In this document: positions 1-6,380 of the stretch, in pieces
Layout: each line of letters opens with the position of its first letter
Numbering within the stretch: position 1 is the first letter of the stretch
Notes under the pieces: generated by a model
Seen by the model: only the letters and a program-made list of their open reading frames with translations
What the model was told of the DNA's origin: nothing
Database searches by the model: none
Made by a program: the position numbers and the translations under genes
NCBI GenBank assembly: GCA_003164075.1
Contig: PLRZ01000644.1
Span: 1 to 10,502, forward strand
Direction: 5' to 3'
DNA: 10,502 nucleotides
From: Bryobacterales bacterium
GTDB taxonomy: Bacteria > Acidobacteriota > Terriglobia > Bryobacterales > Bryobacteraceae

Positions 1-624
1 AACCGCCCCGATTGCCTCAGTCTGCAGCCGGAAGAAATTACTCCGGAGCAGATCGCGTGCGCACGTCTGCTGCACATCGACGGGCACGATACCGCGGCGG
101 TGGCGCGCGCGGCGGGCATCGCGCACCAGCACGGCATCCCCGTCACCGTGGATGTGGATACCATCTACCATGGCTTCGACCGCGTGTTGCCCTTCGTCGA
201 CTACCTGGTGGCCAGCTCGGAATTTCCCAGCGCCTGGACCGGCCGCAGCGATCCGTTTCGCGCGCTCGAGACCCTGCAGGAGGAATACGGCATGAAAGTG
301 GCCGCCATGACTCTGGGGTCGCACGGCGCTTTGGCGCGCTGCCAAGGCAAGTTCTTTTACTCTCCGGGGTTCGTTGTGGATTGCGTGGACACCACCGGCG
401 CCGGAGACGTGTTCCACGGGGCGTTCTGCTATGCTGTTTTGCAGGGAATGCCGATGCTCGAAGCGCTCGAGTTTTCCAACGCCATGGCTGCCCTGAACTG
501 CACCTCACTGGGCGCCCGCAGCGGTATTCGCGGGGTGGATGAAGTCCGCGGTCTCATGGCGCGCGCGGAAAGGCGCTCGCAAGCGGATTTTGCCGCCCGC
601 GCGGCGGTATCCATCGTCAAGTAA
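1..624 (+). CDS. PfkB-family (ribokinase-like) sugar kinase, 5' partial
   Basis: This is the C-terminal 207 residues of a PfkB/ribokinase-family carbohydrate kinase, which phosphorylates a sugar or nucleoside with ATP in the cytoplasm. The reading frame is open from base 1, so the true start lies outside the window; the family is usually about 300 residues, so roughly a third is missing. The family signature DTTGAGDVFHGAF is at bases 388-426. The Asp of GAGD (bases 406-408) is the expected catalytic base and the Gly-rich stretch forms the anion hole. Upstream, VTVDVD and an LVASSEFP stretch fit the Rossmann-like core. The N-terminal substrate-binding lid is not visible, so the substrate cannot be assigned. 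An internal ATG start at base 100 is possible but would cut into the fold. The rhomboid gene follows 11 bases after the stop, consistent with one transcript. Confidence 0.9.
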   Translation, partial: NRPDCLSLQPEEITPEQIACARLLHIDGHDTAAVARAAGIAHQHGIPVTVDVDTIYHGFDRVLPFVDYLVASSEFPSAWTGRSDPFRALETLQEEYGMKVAAMTLGSHGALARCQGKFFYSPGFVVDCVDTTGAGDVFHGAFCYAVLQGMPMLEALEFSNAMAALNCTSLGARSGIRGVDEVRGLMARAERRSQADFAARAAVSIVK

Positions 625-635
625 TCGTTACGTAA

Positions 636-1295
636 ATGTTCCCCATCAAAGTTACACAGCCGAGTTACTCCCGGCCGGTCGTCACGGTGCTGTTGATCGC
701 GGTCAACATCATGGTATTTCTGCATGAGGTCTGGCTCGATCCTTATTCGTACAACCACTTCCTGCGGCTCTATAGTCTGCGCCCGGCCTACTTCCACGCG
801 GAAAATCTTGTGACCCACATGTTTCTGCATGCCGGCTGGCTGCACGTACTGGGCAACATGCTGTTCCTGTGGGTGTTCGGCGACAACGTGGAAGATATCC
901 TGGGCCATGGCAAGTTTCTGGCTTTTTACCTGCTGTGCGGAGTGACGGCGGGGCTGGCGCAGATACTCATCGACCCGTATTCGCGCGTTCCCATGGTGGG
1001 GGCCAGCGGCGCCATCGCCGGCGTGATGGGCGCGTACCTGGTGAAGTTCCCGCGGTCGGAAGTCAAGATACTCGCGTGGTTCCTGTTCATCTTCACTTTC
1101 GACGTGCCCGCCTGGGCGATGCTGGTCTACTGGTTCGGCATTCAGCTTTTCGAAGGTTTCGGCAGCCTCGGCGAAGCGTCGACGGGCGGGACGGCGTTCT
1201 TCGCCCACATTGGCGGCTTCATCGTGGGCATCGTCCTGATTCATGTAATGGGAACGCGCCAGCGCTACTGGCGCCGCAGGGATCTCTCCTGGTGA
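636..1295 (+). CDS. Rhomboid-family intramembrane serine protease
   Basis: A 219-residue polytopic inner-membrane protein of the rhomboid family, which cleaves transmembrane substrates within the bilayer. The catalytic serine is Ser124 in GASGA and the partner histidine is His191 in AHIGG on the last membrane helix. The oxyanion-hole pair is His70 and Asn74 (HVLGN), with the same four-residue spacing as in E. coli GlpG. Hydrophobic segments fall near residues 14-32, 60-80, 92-112, 121-136, 145-172 and 188-206, matching the six-helix rhomboid core without an extra domain. A basic tail (RQRYWRRRD) follows the last helix, which suggests a cytoplasmic C-terminus. The ATG at 636 has no strong Shine-Dalgarno sequence, and the gene begins 11 bases after the PfkB stop, so translational coupling is likely. 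The physiological substrate cannot be read from the sequence. Confidence 0.93.
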   Translation: MFPIKVTQPSYSRPVVTVLLIAVNIMVFLHEVWLDPYSYNHFLRLYSLRPAYFHAENLVTHMFLHAGWLHVLGNMLFLWVFGDNVEDILGHGKFLAFYLLCGVTAGLAQILIDPYSRVPMVGASGAIAGVMGAYLVKFPRSEVKILAWFLFIFTFDVPAWAMLVYWFGIQLFEGFGSLGEASTGGTAFFAHIGGFIVGIVLIHVMGTRQRYWRRRDLSW

Positions 1296-1314
1296 TAAAG
1301 CCGTGGGCCTGGTA

Positions 1315-1560
1315 ATGAAGCCGCTAGTCACTCTCTACACGCGCGCCGGCTGCTGCTTGTGCGACGAGGCCAGGCAGGTGCTGGCCGAAGCGCGCCGGCG
1401 CGCCGATTTCGACTACCAGGAACTGGATATCGATCTCGACCCGGAACTCCGCCGCCGCTACAATGACGAAGTGCCGGTAATCGCCATCAATCGGGTGAAG
1501 GCATTCAAATATAAAGTGAATCGGGACGAATTCCTGAAGAAGCTGGCGGCGCGCGCATGA
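1315..1560 (+). CDS. Glutaredoxin-like thiol-disulfide protein (DUF836 type)
   Basis: A small 81-residue thioredoxin-fold protein. The N-terminal strand VTLYTRAGCCLC carries Cys13, Cys14 and Cys16, so a CxxC redox pair (Cys13/Cys16) is present. VPVIAI at residues 53-58 supplies the cis-proline (Pro54) that faces the active site in this fold. The length and the pattern of basic and acidic residues fit the compact glutaredoxin-like DUF836 family rather than classical GrxC. I chose ATG at 1315; an in-frame GTG at 1303 would add four residues of no family resemblance. It lies 19 bases after the rhomboid stop. Its TGA overlaps an ATG (ATGA at 1557) that begins a possible deacetylase remnant. It probably acts in cytoplasmic thiol redox balance; the partner thiol is unknown. 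Confidence 0.85.
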   Translation: MKPLVTLYTRAGCCLCDEARQVLAEARRRADFDYQELDIDLDPELRRRYNDEVPVIAINRVKAFKYKVNRDEFLKKLAARA

Positions 1561-1589
1561 GCCTGGATGTATTGGCCATCGCCGCAAAT
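1557..1589 (+). pseudogene. Possible 5' remnant of a PIG-L/BshB1-type deacetylase
   Basis: The ATG overlaps the glutaredoxin stop as ATGA, the arrangement expected of a real downstream operon gene. The first residues, MSLDVLAIAAN, resemble the N-terminal strand of PIG-L family deacetylases such as BshB1, which usually continues with a His-Pro-Asp-Asp metal motif. Here the resemblance stops after about ten residues, the HPDD motif is absent, and the frame continues antisense to hicA. I infer a gene truncated by arrival of the hicAB segment or by deletion. The match is short, so chance cannot be excluded. Confidence 0.3.
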
Positions 1590-1624
1590 GGGCCGAGCCG
1601 TTCCTTGCAAGGATGCCGAACCGT

Positions 1625-1843
1625 CTACAACTTCTCCCACTCAACTCGATCGATGCCGGCGTCACGAAGAATCCTGGCCAACAGGCCGGCGCCGATGTCT
1701 GCTCCGTGCGGGTTCGGAACACGAACCGTTTGTGCGCCCTTCTGCATGATCTGGTGTCTGCCCCCGGCGTAGGGGCCTTCAAATCCCATTCGCCGAAGAT
1801 AGAAAAGGAAATCCTTGCGCCGGATCGGTCCGATTCGCGGCAT
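1625..1843 (-). CDS. hicA: HicA-family toxin (mRNA interferase)
   Basis: A 72-residue protein of the HicA/YcfA family, which adopts a double-stranded-RNA-binding-like fold and cleaves mRNA when freed from its antitoxin. The N-terminal half, with IRRKDFLFYLRRMGF followed by GGRHQIM, matches the family layout: a helix that packs on the sheet, then the Gly-rich strand with the catalytic His30. The second half (VPNPHGADIGAGLLARILRD and then AGI) is the usual HicA ending. Its ATG overlaps the hicB stop by one base (TGATG, 1845-1841 on the minus strand), so the pair is translationally coupled. Here the antitoxin comes first, the reverse of E. coli hicAB. The gene runs convergent to the glutaredoxin gene. 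Confidence 0.88.
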   Translation of the reverse strand: MPRIGPIRRKDFLFYLRRMGFEGPYAGGRHQIMQKGAQTVRVPNPHGADIGAGLLARILRDAGIDRVEWEKL

Positions 1844-2082
1844 CAGGCAACTTCGCGCACTACCAGGTCAATCCCGTCGACGATCGGCACCGGCAACTGA
1901 CGCGACAAGCGGAACAGCAGCCATTCCTCGAGGACTTCCTCGAGTTCGTCCCGGCATTCTTCCAGGGAAGCCGCATCTGCCCAGACTCCCTCAAAACCGG
2001 GTATTGAAGCGTAATGCCTATCCTCTTCCGTCAGCTCGTATTTGGCGCCGTGCATGGCGGCCCGGAGGTACTTGGTAAGCAT
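1843..2082 (-). CDS. hicB: HicB-like antitoxin
   Basis: A 79-residue acidic protein with the partial RNase H-like fold of HicB antitoxins. Visible marks are the strand AKYELTEEDRHYASIPGF, then the region EGVWADAASLEECRDELEE that forms the long helix, and the closing strand PVPIVDGIDLVV. It ends soon after that strand and has no recognisable C-terminal ribbon-helix-helix or helix-turn-helix. Either operator binding is done by another region or this is a minimal antitoxin. The protein should neutralise HicA by direct binding. The start is ATG at 2082, preceded by only a weak purine stretch (AGAACAAG), and no clear promoter could be fixed. Confidence 0.85.
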   Translation of the reverse strand: MLTKYLRAAMHGAKYELTEEDRHYASIPGFEGVWADAASLEECRDELEEVLEEWLLFRLSRQLPVPIVDGIDLVVREVA

Positions 2083-2181
2083 GATCTTGTTCTACCAGAT
2101 CTGAGGGGCGCGTGGGTATCGCGGAGAAATGGTCACTGGAACGAACAGCCCAGGACGCAGGGTAGGTTTGAATCCGTGTCT

Positions 2182-2339
2182 ACTTAGCTTCTGGCGCGAA
2201 ACTCAAGAAACCGCTCCCTTGCGGTCGCGGCTCGGTAACAAGTCCCGTGGAATCATCGCTGCGTTACCGAGCCGCGACCGCAAGGGAGCGGTTTCTTGCC
2301 ATTTGCAGTGAGTTTCGCTACAGAAACCACTTAGCTTCT
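2182..2339. repeat. 11-bp direct repeats flanking the palindromic element (putative target-site duplication)
   Basis: The sequence ACTTAGCTTCT occurs exactly at 2182-2192 and again at 2329-2339, on either side of the inverted-repeat element. The right copy contains the end of rpiA (codons Arg-Ser and the stop, read on the minus strand). This is what a target-site duplication made by insertion at the rpiA stop codon would look like: the gene stays intact and a spare copy of its last bases lies beyond the element. Confidence 0.6.
2193..2328. mobile_element. MITE-like element with perfect 35-bp inverted repeat
   Basis: A 136-bp non-coding segment. Its arms at 2205-2239 and 2263-2297 are exact reverse complements over 35 bases and enclose a 23-base loop. 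Outside them, GCGAAACTC at 2196-2204 pairs with GAGTTTCGC at 2310-2318; the right side carries 12 extra bases between the two paired blocks. Flanking 11-bp direct repeats suggest movement. It encodes nothing plausible and no transposase is nearby, so it would have to be moved in trans. As RNA it would form a very stable hairpin just past the rpiA stop and might end or protect that transcript. The rest of the gene-free stretch, 2083-2192, holds nothing else I can recognise. Confidence 0.6.
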
Positions 2340-3026
2340 CCGCAGTATGAGCGGCTCCCCCGCGCTGCGGCCGACGATCGCTTCGCTGATCATATCCAGG
2401 AACAGGCCGTGCTCCATCACTCCCACCGTGGAGTCCAGCCGCTGCTGTAACAAGCGGGCGGAATCCAGGGACTGGAACCGGCAGTCCAGAATGATATGTC
2501 CGCCGTCGGTGATGAAGGGCTGTCCGTCAGGTGCGAGTCTCCGGGTCCACTCCGCTCCGAGCGCGCTCAGGCGCCTCGCCGTGGTTTGCCAGCCGAAGGG
2601 GGCCACCTCCACCGGAATCGGCCCGGCGCCTGCGCCCAGCCGGTCCACCAACTTGTCTTCGCCGGCCACAATCACCAGGCGCCTGGTGACGCTGGCCACA
2701 ATCTTCTCGCGGAGCAGCGAGCCGCCCAGTCCCTTGACCAGATTGAGCGACCCGCGTTCGATCTCATCGGCCCCGTCGATAGTCAGGTCGATGTGGTCGC
2801 GTTCCTCCAGCGTGACCAGCGGGATCCCCAGGCCGCGCGCCTGCCCGGCGGTCTTTTCGGACGTGGGAATACCCACGATGCGAAGGCCTTGGGCCGTCCG
2901 TCTCCCAATGGCCGCCACCGCCAATGAGGCCGTCGAGCCGCTGCCCAGCCCCACGATCATGCCGTCTTCCACCAACGCTGCCGCAGCCTCGGCGGCCGCC
3001 AGTTTTCTTGTGTCCACGATTGCCAT
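2331..3026 (-). CDS. rpiA: Ribose-5-phosphate isomerase A
   Basis: This enzyme interconverts ribose-5-phosphate and ribulose-5-phosphate in the non-oxidative pentose phosphate pathway. With the ATG at 3026 the protein is 231 residues, the normal RpiA size. A longer frame to 3056 adds ten residues unlike the family. Motifs in order are GLGSGSTA (26-33) for phosphate binding, PTSEKT (54-59), DGADEI (84-89), LVKGLGGSLLREK (96-108), PVEV (138-141), GGHIILD (175-181) and TVGVMEHGLF (200-209). Asp84, Asp87, Lys98 and Glu107 correspond to the active-site Asp81, Asp84, Lys94 and Glu103 of E. coli RpiA. GGAAA lies about five bases before the start as a weak ribosome site. Its last codons lie inside the direct repeat of the adjacent palindromic element, but the reading frame is undisturbed. 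Confidence 0.96.
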   Translation of the reverse strand: MAIVDTRKLAAAEAAAALVEDGMIVGLGSGSTASLAVAAIGRRTAQGLRIVGIPTSEKTAGQARGLGIPLVTLEERDHIDLTIDGADEIERGSLNLVKGLGGSLLREKIVASVTRRLVIVAGEDKLVDRLGAGAGPIPVEVAPFGWQTTARRLSALGAEWTRRLAPDGQPFITDGGHIILDCRFQSLDSARLLQQRLDSTVGVMEHGLFLDMISEAIVGRSAGEPLILRRS

Positions 3027-3077
3027 AGATTTCCGCGCCGATTCTTTAAGGTACACCGCGCGGCGGACCGATGCCTA

Positions 3078-3428
3078 TTACGCCGCCAGATCCTGGCGCG
3101 CGCCGCCGCTTTCGGCTTCCTCCTGGCAGGCCAGACAGAGCCGGGCCCACGGTACGGCCGCCAGACGCTTGGGGGCGATGGGCTCGTCACAATAGGCGCA
3201 GGCGCCGTACGTGCCGGCGTCGATGGAATCGAGCGCCGCGCGAAGGAGGCGCCCCATTTTCGCTTGGCGGTTCAGGTCGCGACAGGCCATTTCGCGGTCG
3301 ATGGACTGCTGGGTGGTGTCGACCACGTCGCCAATCGGGCCGATGGCGATCGAATCCGGCCAATCGGGCGAGGGATTCAGTTCCTGCAATCTGGTTTCGA
3401 TGAGTTGTTTGATGGAAGCGATGTGCAT
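3078..3428 (-). CDS. DksA/TraR-type C4 zinc-finger protein
   Basis: A 116-residue protein of the TraR/DksA family, whose members bind in the RNA polymerase secondary channel and tune transcription, often with ppGpp. The zinc finger is complete: Cys77 and Cys80, a 17-residue spacer, then Cys98 and Cys101. It is preceded by the family phrase IDAGTYGACAYC and contains the I-x3-RL-x3-P pattern. The N-terminal part (about 1-70) is predicted helical and could form the coiled coil, but it is shorter than in E. coli DksA (151 residues). This may be a DksA-like paralog rather than the main DksA. It lies 51 bases upstream of the rpiA start on the same strand, so the two may share a transcript. Confidence 0.9.
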   Translation of the reverse strand: MHIASIKQLIETRLQELNPSPDWPDSIAIGPIGDVVDTTQQSIDREMACRDLNRQAKMGRLLRAALDSIDAGTYGACAYCDEPIAPKRLAAVPWARLCLACQEEAESGGARQDLAA

Positions 3429-3587
3429 TACGAAACCGAGGGTCGCATGGAGGCTCTGGAAACTGTTTTCCGCAGCGCCACGAAATCGCCGAAACGCCGA
3501 CGTTTCAACGACATAAAATATTTCGAAATGGTGTGAACGACATCGCGCCCCCTACAGGAATGGCCGGTTCCCGCCGATGGTATCGAC
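3429..3587. promoter_or_regulatory. Divergent upstream region with short palindromes
   Basis: This 159-base gap separates the dksA-like gene from the divergent protease gene and should hold promoters for both. It contains a locally AT-rich stretch (about 3511-3529, ACATAAAATATTTCGAAAT). Two small dyads are visible: GAAACG at 3491-3496 pairs with CGTTTC at 3501-3506 across a four-base spacer, and ATTTCGAAAT at 3520-3529 is a perfect palindrome. TAAAAT at 3514-3519 could be a -10 element for the protease. No matching -35 box was clear, so the assignment rests mainly on position. Confidence 0.3.
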
Positions 3588-6068
3588 GTGGCATCAGGGA
3601 ACTGGCGTTATGCTCTGTGGGGCGGCCTCCTGCTGATTTCCGCGTCCGGGACCGCCCATCCCGGCGGTACGACGGAACCGGGGTTGCGCGCACAGTTGGA
3701 GGTCCTGAACCGGGAACTGGCGCGGGCGGCTTCTTTTTCTCCCGGACCGGCCCAATTTGCGGACCTGCTCCGTACCCGTGCCCAATTGTTGGTGGAATTG
3801 ATGGATGTGGATCCATTCCAGGCCGGTGAGTTGAGTTTGCCCCCGGAGGTGGTGGCGCGGGCCCGCCGGATCGGCGCCGGCCTGGCGGTGGAGCAGAGCG
3901 GGGAATGGACGGGCACGCTCGAAACGGCCGTGGCGGACGACACGGCGCACGGGCGCAGCCGGAGCGAGTGGTTCCTGTGGGCCGGCGGCCAGCGGCTTCA
4001 GTTGCATTTCGGCTATACGCCGCATGAACGTGCCGGCGCAACGGTGAAAGTGAACGGATTGACGGTTGCCGGGCATGTCGCCGTTTCCGGACTGGCTTCC
4101 TCGGCGGAGAGGCCGGCGGTGCAATGCGTCCAGCAGTGTACTACTACCGGGCCGCAGAACATTGCGGTTCTGATGCTGACCTCGCCATCCTACCCGTCTC
4201 TGCCCGCGGGCTATTCGGCGGCGAGTTTGCAGGAGGCCTTTTTCGGAAGCCCGTCGGATGCCAGGAACACCGACTCGCTGAACGGCTACTGGAAGGAAAT
4301 GTCGTATGGCCAGACTAGCGCCACCGGGCAGGTGTTCGGTCCGTTCGCTCTCGGCCAGGATTACACCTGCGACCAAACCTCTCAGATCGAAACGGCGGCG
4401 ATCGCTGCCGCCGACGCCACCGTCGATTTCAGTCAATTCACCCGCATCGCGCTGTTTTTTCCGGTTGGGGCCTGCTCCAGCTACAGCGGTTTGGGTAGCG
4501 TCGGCTGCTGGACCGTCACGTCTCCCAGTAAGGGGCTCTTGCCGGCCTCGGTGGGCTGGTTTCCCGCGGTCCCCGGGGGTTCCTCCAATACAGCGCTGAT
4601 CTCGCATGAACTGGGACACGCCCTTGGCCTGAACCATTCCAGTAGCGATGTTTACGACGGCGCCGCGCTGGGCCCGATCGGCTCGCCCGGCGCCCTCGCC
4701 GAATATGGCGACCCTTTCTCGGTGATGGGATTTTGCAGCACCTCGGTACCCGGTCAATACACCGCGGAACATAAGAGTCTTCTGCTGAAATGGCTGCTTC
4801 CCGGCGATTATGTGGAGGTCACCGGCGCGGGAACCTATCAGCTCAAACCGTATGAAGCCACGGCGAATCCGCGGGCCCTTCGCGTGCTGCGCGATGCTGC
4901 CAGCGGTGCGTGGCTGTGGCTCGAATACCGCCAGCCGCTGGGGGACATCGATAGCTTGCTGGTGGGGTGGGGAGGCAACCTTTTTTCGGGCGCCCTCATC
5001 CACTACGAAGATCCCACGCTCGATCCGGAGCATAGCTACCTGCTGGACTTCACGCCGGGTTCGGGGAACGTTCTCGATGCCGCGCTGGCTGCCGGCTCGT
5101 CCTGGTCGGACCCGTATTCGTTGGTGACGCTGTCAGTGGGCAGCGCCAACGGGGATGGCCTGGTGGTGAATGTCAACTACGACCGGCCGTGCGCCTCGCT
5201 GCAATTTGCGTCGACCGTTTTCTCCGCATTGGCCAACAACGGCTCGGTCGCCATCACGGCCCCGCCGTCGTGCGCCTGGACGGCTTCCACCGGCGCCGGT
5301 TGGATTCATCTGTCGGGCGCCACCTCGGGCCAGGGAAACGGTACGGTCGCGTTTGCGGTGGATCCCAATTCCACCGCCGTTCAGCGCAATAGCTATCTCA
5401 CGGTCGCCCGCCAGAGTACCCCGGTTGTGCAAACCGGCGGTATCCTTTCGATTTTGAGTGTGAGCCCGGGTTTTGGCGCCGGCGCCGCCGGCCAGTTCAC
5501 GTTCCAGCTTAGCGATCAAAACGGTTACGGCGACATCGCCGGTCTGTTGGTGGACTTCACCAACTCGCCGGATTGCATGGTGGAAGCGACCAAAGCGGCC
5601 GGCATCGCGCTCATGGGCGATACCGGTGTGTGGTTGGGGCCGATTCCCATGGGTGTGCCGGGGCAGACGCTGTCGAATAGCATCTGCTCGGTCTCCTCGG
5701 GAAGTTCGTTCACCGGGTCGGGCGGCCAGTTGCAGGCGACTCTCCAAATGAAGTTCTCCGCCGCGTTTGCCGGTTCTCATCGCATCACCGCGGAGGCGTG
5801 GGCCTCCGCCGGTGTCGACACCGGAACCGTGCCGTTGGGGACCTGGAGCGTTCCGGCGCTGTCGGTGGCGGCATCGGGATTCAGCCCTTGCGACGTCAAC
5901 CAGGATGGGAGTATGAACGTAGGCGACGTCCAGTTTGTCATCAATCCGGCATTGGGAGTATCCGCATCCCTATCGGCCCTCGATCTGAACCAGGACGGGG
6001 TGGTGAACGTTGTGGACGTCCAGACCGTAATAAACGCAGTCCTGGGGCCGGGCTGTTTGGCCAAGTGA
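3588..6068 (+). CDS. Secreted metzincin protease (M11/gametolysin-like) with BACON-like module and C-terminal dockerin
   Basis: An 826-residue exported zinc protease. The GTG start at 3588 gives a basic N-terminus and hydrophobic core (residues 9-20) ending near SGTA, a plausible signal peptide; an in-frame stop lies at 3534. The zinc motif is SHELGHALGLNH, with His340, Glu341, His344 and His350. Thirty residues later, EYGDPFSVMG gives the metzincin Met-turn at Met380, and the YGD-x3-VMG form is closest to peptidase family M11 (gametolysin). Residues about 535-615 resemble a BACON module (CAWTASTGAGWIHLSG), often linked to binding of carbohydrate or protein. Residues about 618-755 form a beta-rich module of unknown role. 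Residues 768-820 are a type I dockerin with two calcium loops, DVNQDGSMNVGD and DLNQDGVVNVVD. The dockerin implies docking onto a cohesin partner, and a cohesin gene is the next gene downstream. The exact peptidase family is less certain than the metzincin assignment. Confidence 0.88.
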   Translation: MASGNWRYALWGGLLLISASGTAHPGGTTEPGLRAQLEVLNRELARAASFSPGPAQFADLLRTRAQLLVELMDVDPFQAGELSLPPEVVARARRIGAGLAVEQSGEWTGTLETAVADDTAHGRSRSEWFLWAGGQRLQLHFGYTPHERAGATVKVNGLTVAGHVAVSGLASSAERPAVQCVQQCTTTGPQNIAVLMLTSPSYPSLPAGYSAASLQEAFFGSPSDARNTDSLNGYWKEMSYGQTSATGQVFGPFALGQDYTCDQTSQIETAAIAAADATVDFSQFTRIALFFPVGACSSYSGLGSVGCWTVTSPSKGLLPASVGWFPAVPGGSSNTALISHELGHALGLNHSSSDVYDGAALGPIGSPGALAEYGDPFSVMGFCSTSVPGQYTAEHKSLLLKWLLPGDYVEVTGAGTYQLKPYEATANPRALRVLRDAASGAWLWLEYRQPLGDIDSLLVGWGGNLFSGALIHYEDPTLDPEHSYLLDFTPGSGNVLDAALAAGSSWSDPYSLVTLSVGSANGDGLVVNVNYDRPCASLQFASTVFSALANNGSVAITAPPSCAWTASTGAGWIHLSGATSGQGNGTVAFAVDPNSTAVQRNSYLTVARQSTPVVQTGGILSILSVSPGFGAGAAGQFTFQLSDQNGYGDIAGLLVDFTNSPDCMVEATKAAGIALMGDTGVWLGPIPMGVPGQTLSNSICSVSSGSSFTGSGGQLQATLQMKFSAAFAGSHRITAEAWASAGVDTGTVPLGTWSVPALSVAASGFSPCDVNQDGSMNVGDVQFVINPALGVSASLSALDLNQDGVVNVVDVQTVINAVLGPGCLAK

Positions 6069-6080
6069 GGGCCGCCCGGA

Positions 6081-6122
6081 GAGTTTCTGTCGCGAAACTC
6101 ACGTCAACTGGCAAGGAACGCT
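6081..6122 (+). repeat. Second, partial copy of the rpiA-side repeat
   Basis: GTTTCTGTCGCGAAACTCAC, at 6083-6102, closely matches the reverse complement of the right end of the element near rpiA (about 2309-2327), and similarity continues through TGGCAAG to about 6122. This copy lacks the long inverted repeat. Internally GAGTTTC (6081-6087) pairs with GAAACTC (6094-6100) around a six-base loop, forming a small hairpin 12 bases after the protease stop. No T-run follows, so a classical terminator is unlikely. Confidence 0.55.
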
Positions 6123-6172
6123 TGCTGAATGGGTGCTTTTCCGTTTTGGGGCAATAGGGGGGCGGATTGCGT

Positions 6173-6293
6173 GTGGGGCAGCCAATCTTGGCTGCAGCCG
6201 GCTTTCAGCCGGCTCTTTCGGGACACGAACGCTTGCCGACCGCCCGGAAGGCCGCCTGGAAAGGCGGCTGCAAGGCAAGATTGCCTGCCCCAC
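6173..6293. repeat. 121-bp GC-rich palindromic intergenic repeat
   Basis: The outer arms at 6173-6190 and 6276-6293 are reverse complements at 17 of 18 positions (GTGGGGCAG...CAATCTTG). Inside, CAGCCGGCT occurs twice (6195-6203 and 6206-6214). GCCGCCT (6251-6257) pairs with AGGCGGC (6262-6268) around GGAA. The whole block is a compound hairpin resembling REP- or MITE-type repeats. Short open frames across it on both strands look spurious. Together with the repeat at 6081-6122 it fills most of the 312-base gap after the protease gene. Confidence 0.6.
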
Positions 6294-6340
6294 CAGCCTA
6301 TTTCGCTACTTCCCCCAATCCGGTTAAGCACTGCCTTGGC

Positions 6341-6380
6341 TTGGTCCGCGTCGCGCAGTTAAGGGTATAGTGAGTAGGAC
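6341..6380 (+). promoter_or_regulatory. Possible promoter of the cohesin gene
   Basis: TATAGT at 6366-6371 resembles a -10 box; TTGGTC at 6341-6346 could be a weak -35 with a long 19-base spacer. If used, transcription would start only a few bases before the ATG at 6381, giving a very short leader containing AGTAGGA. The same arrangement, TATAGT exactly 15 bases before an ATG, recurs at 7286-7301 in front of the decayed cohesin copy, which supports a conserved role. Confidence 0.35.

Noticed and set aside
429..1331. A 300-codon minus-strand frame opposite the kinase and rhomboid genes
   Set aside because: The plus strand encodes intact catalytic motifs throughout; the antisense product resembles nothing.
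2205..2297. Perfect inverted repeat read as a plain rho-independent terminator
   Set aside because: The stem is far longer than a terminator, no T-run follows on either strand, and flanking direct repeats point to an inserted element, although it may still affect transcript ends.
3594..5033. A 479-codon open frame on the minus strand
   Set aside because: It is antisense to the protease gene, whose zinc motif and signal peptide are clear. The antisense product is Arg/Gly-rich with no family pattern, as expected of shadow frames in GC-rich DNA.
6129..6370. Several short open frames on both strands between the protease and cohesin genes
   Set aside because: They read across the two palindromic repeats and have no good ribosome sites; the sequence is better explained as repeats.
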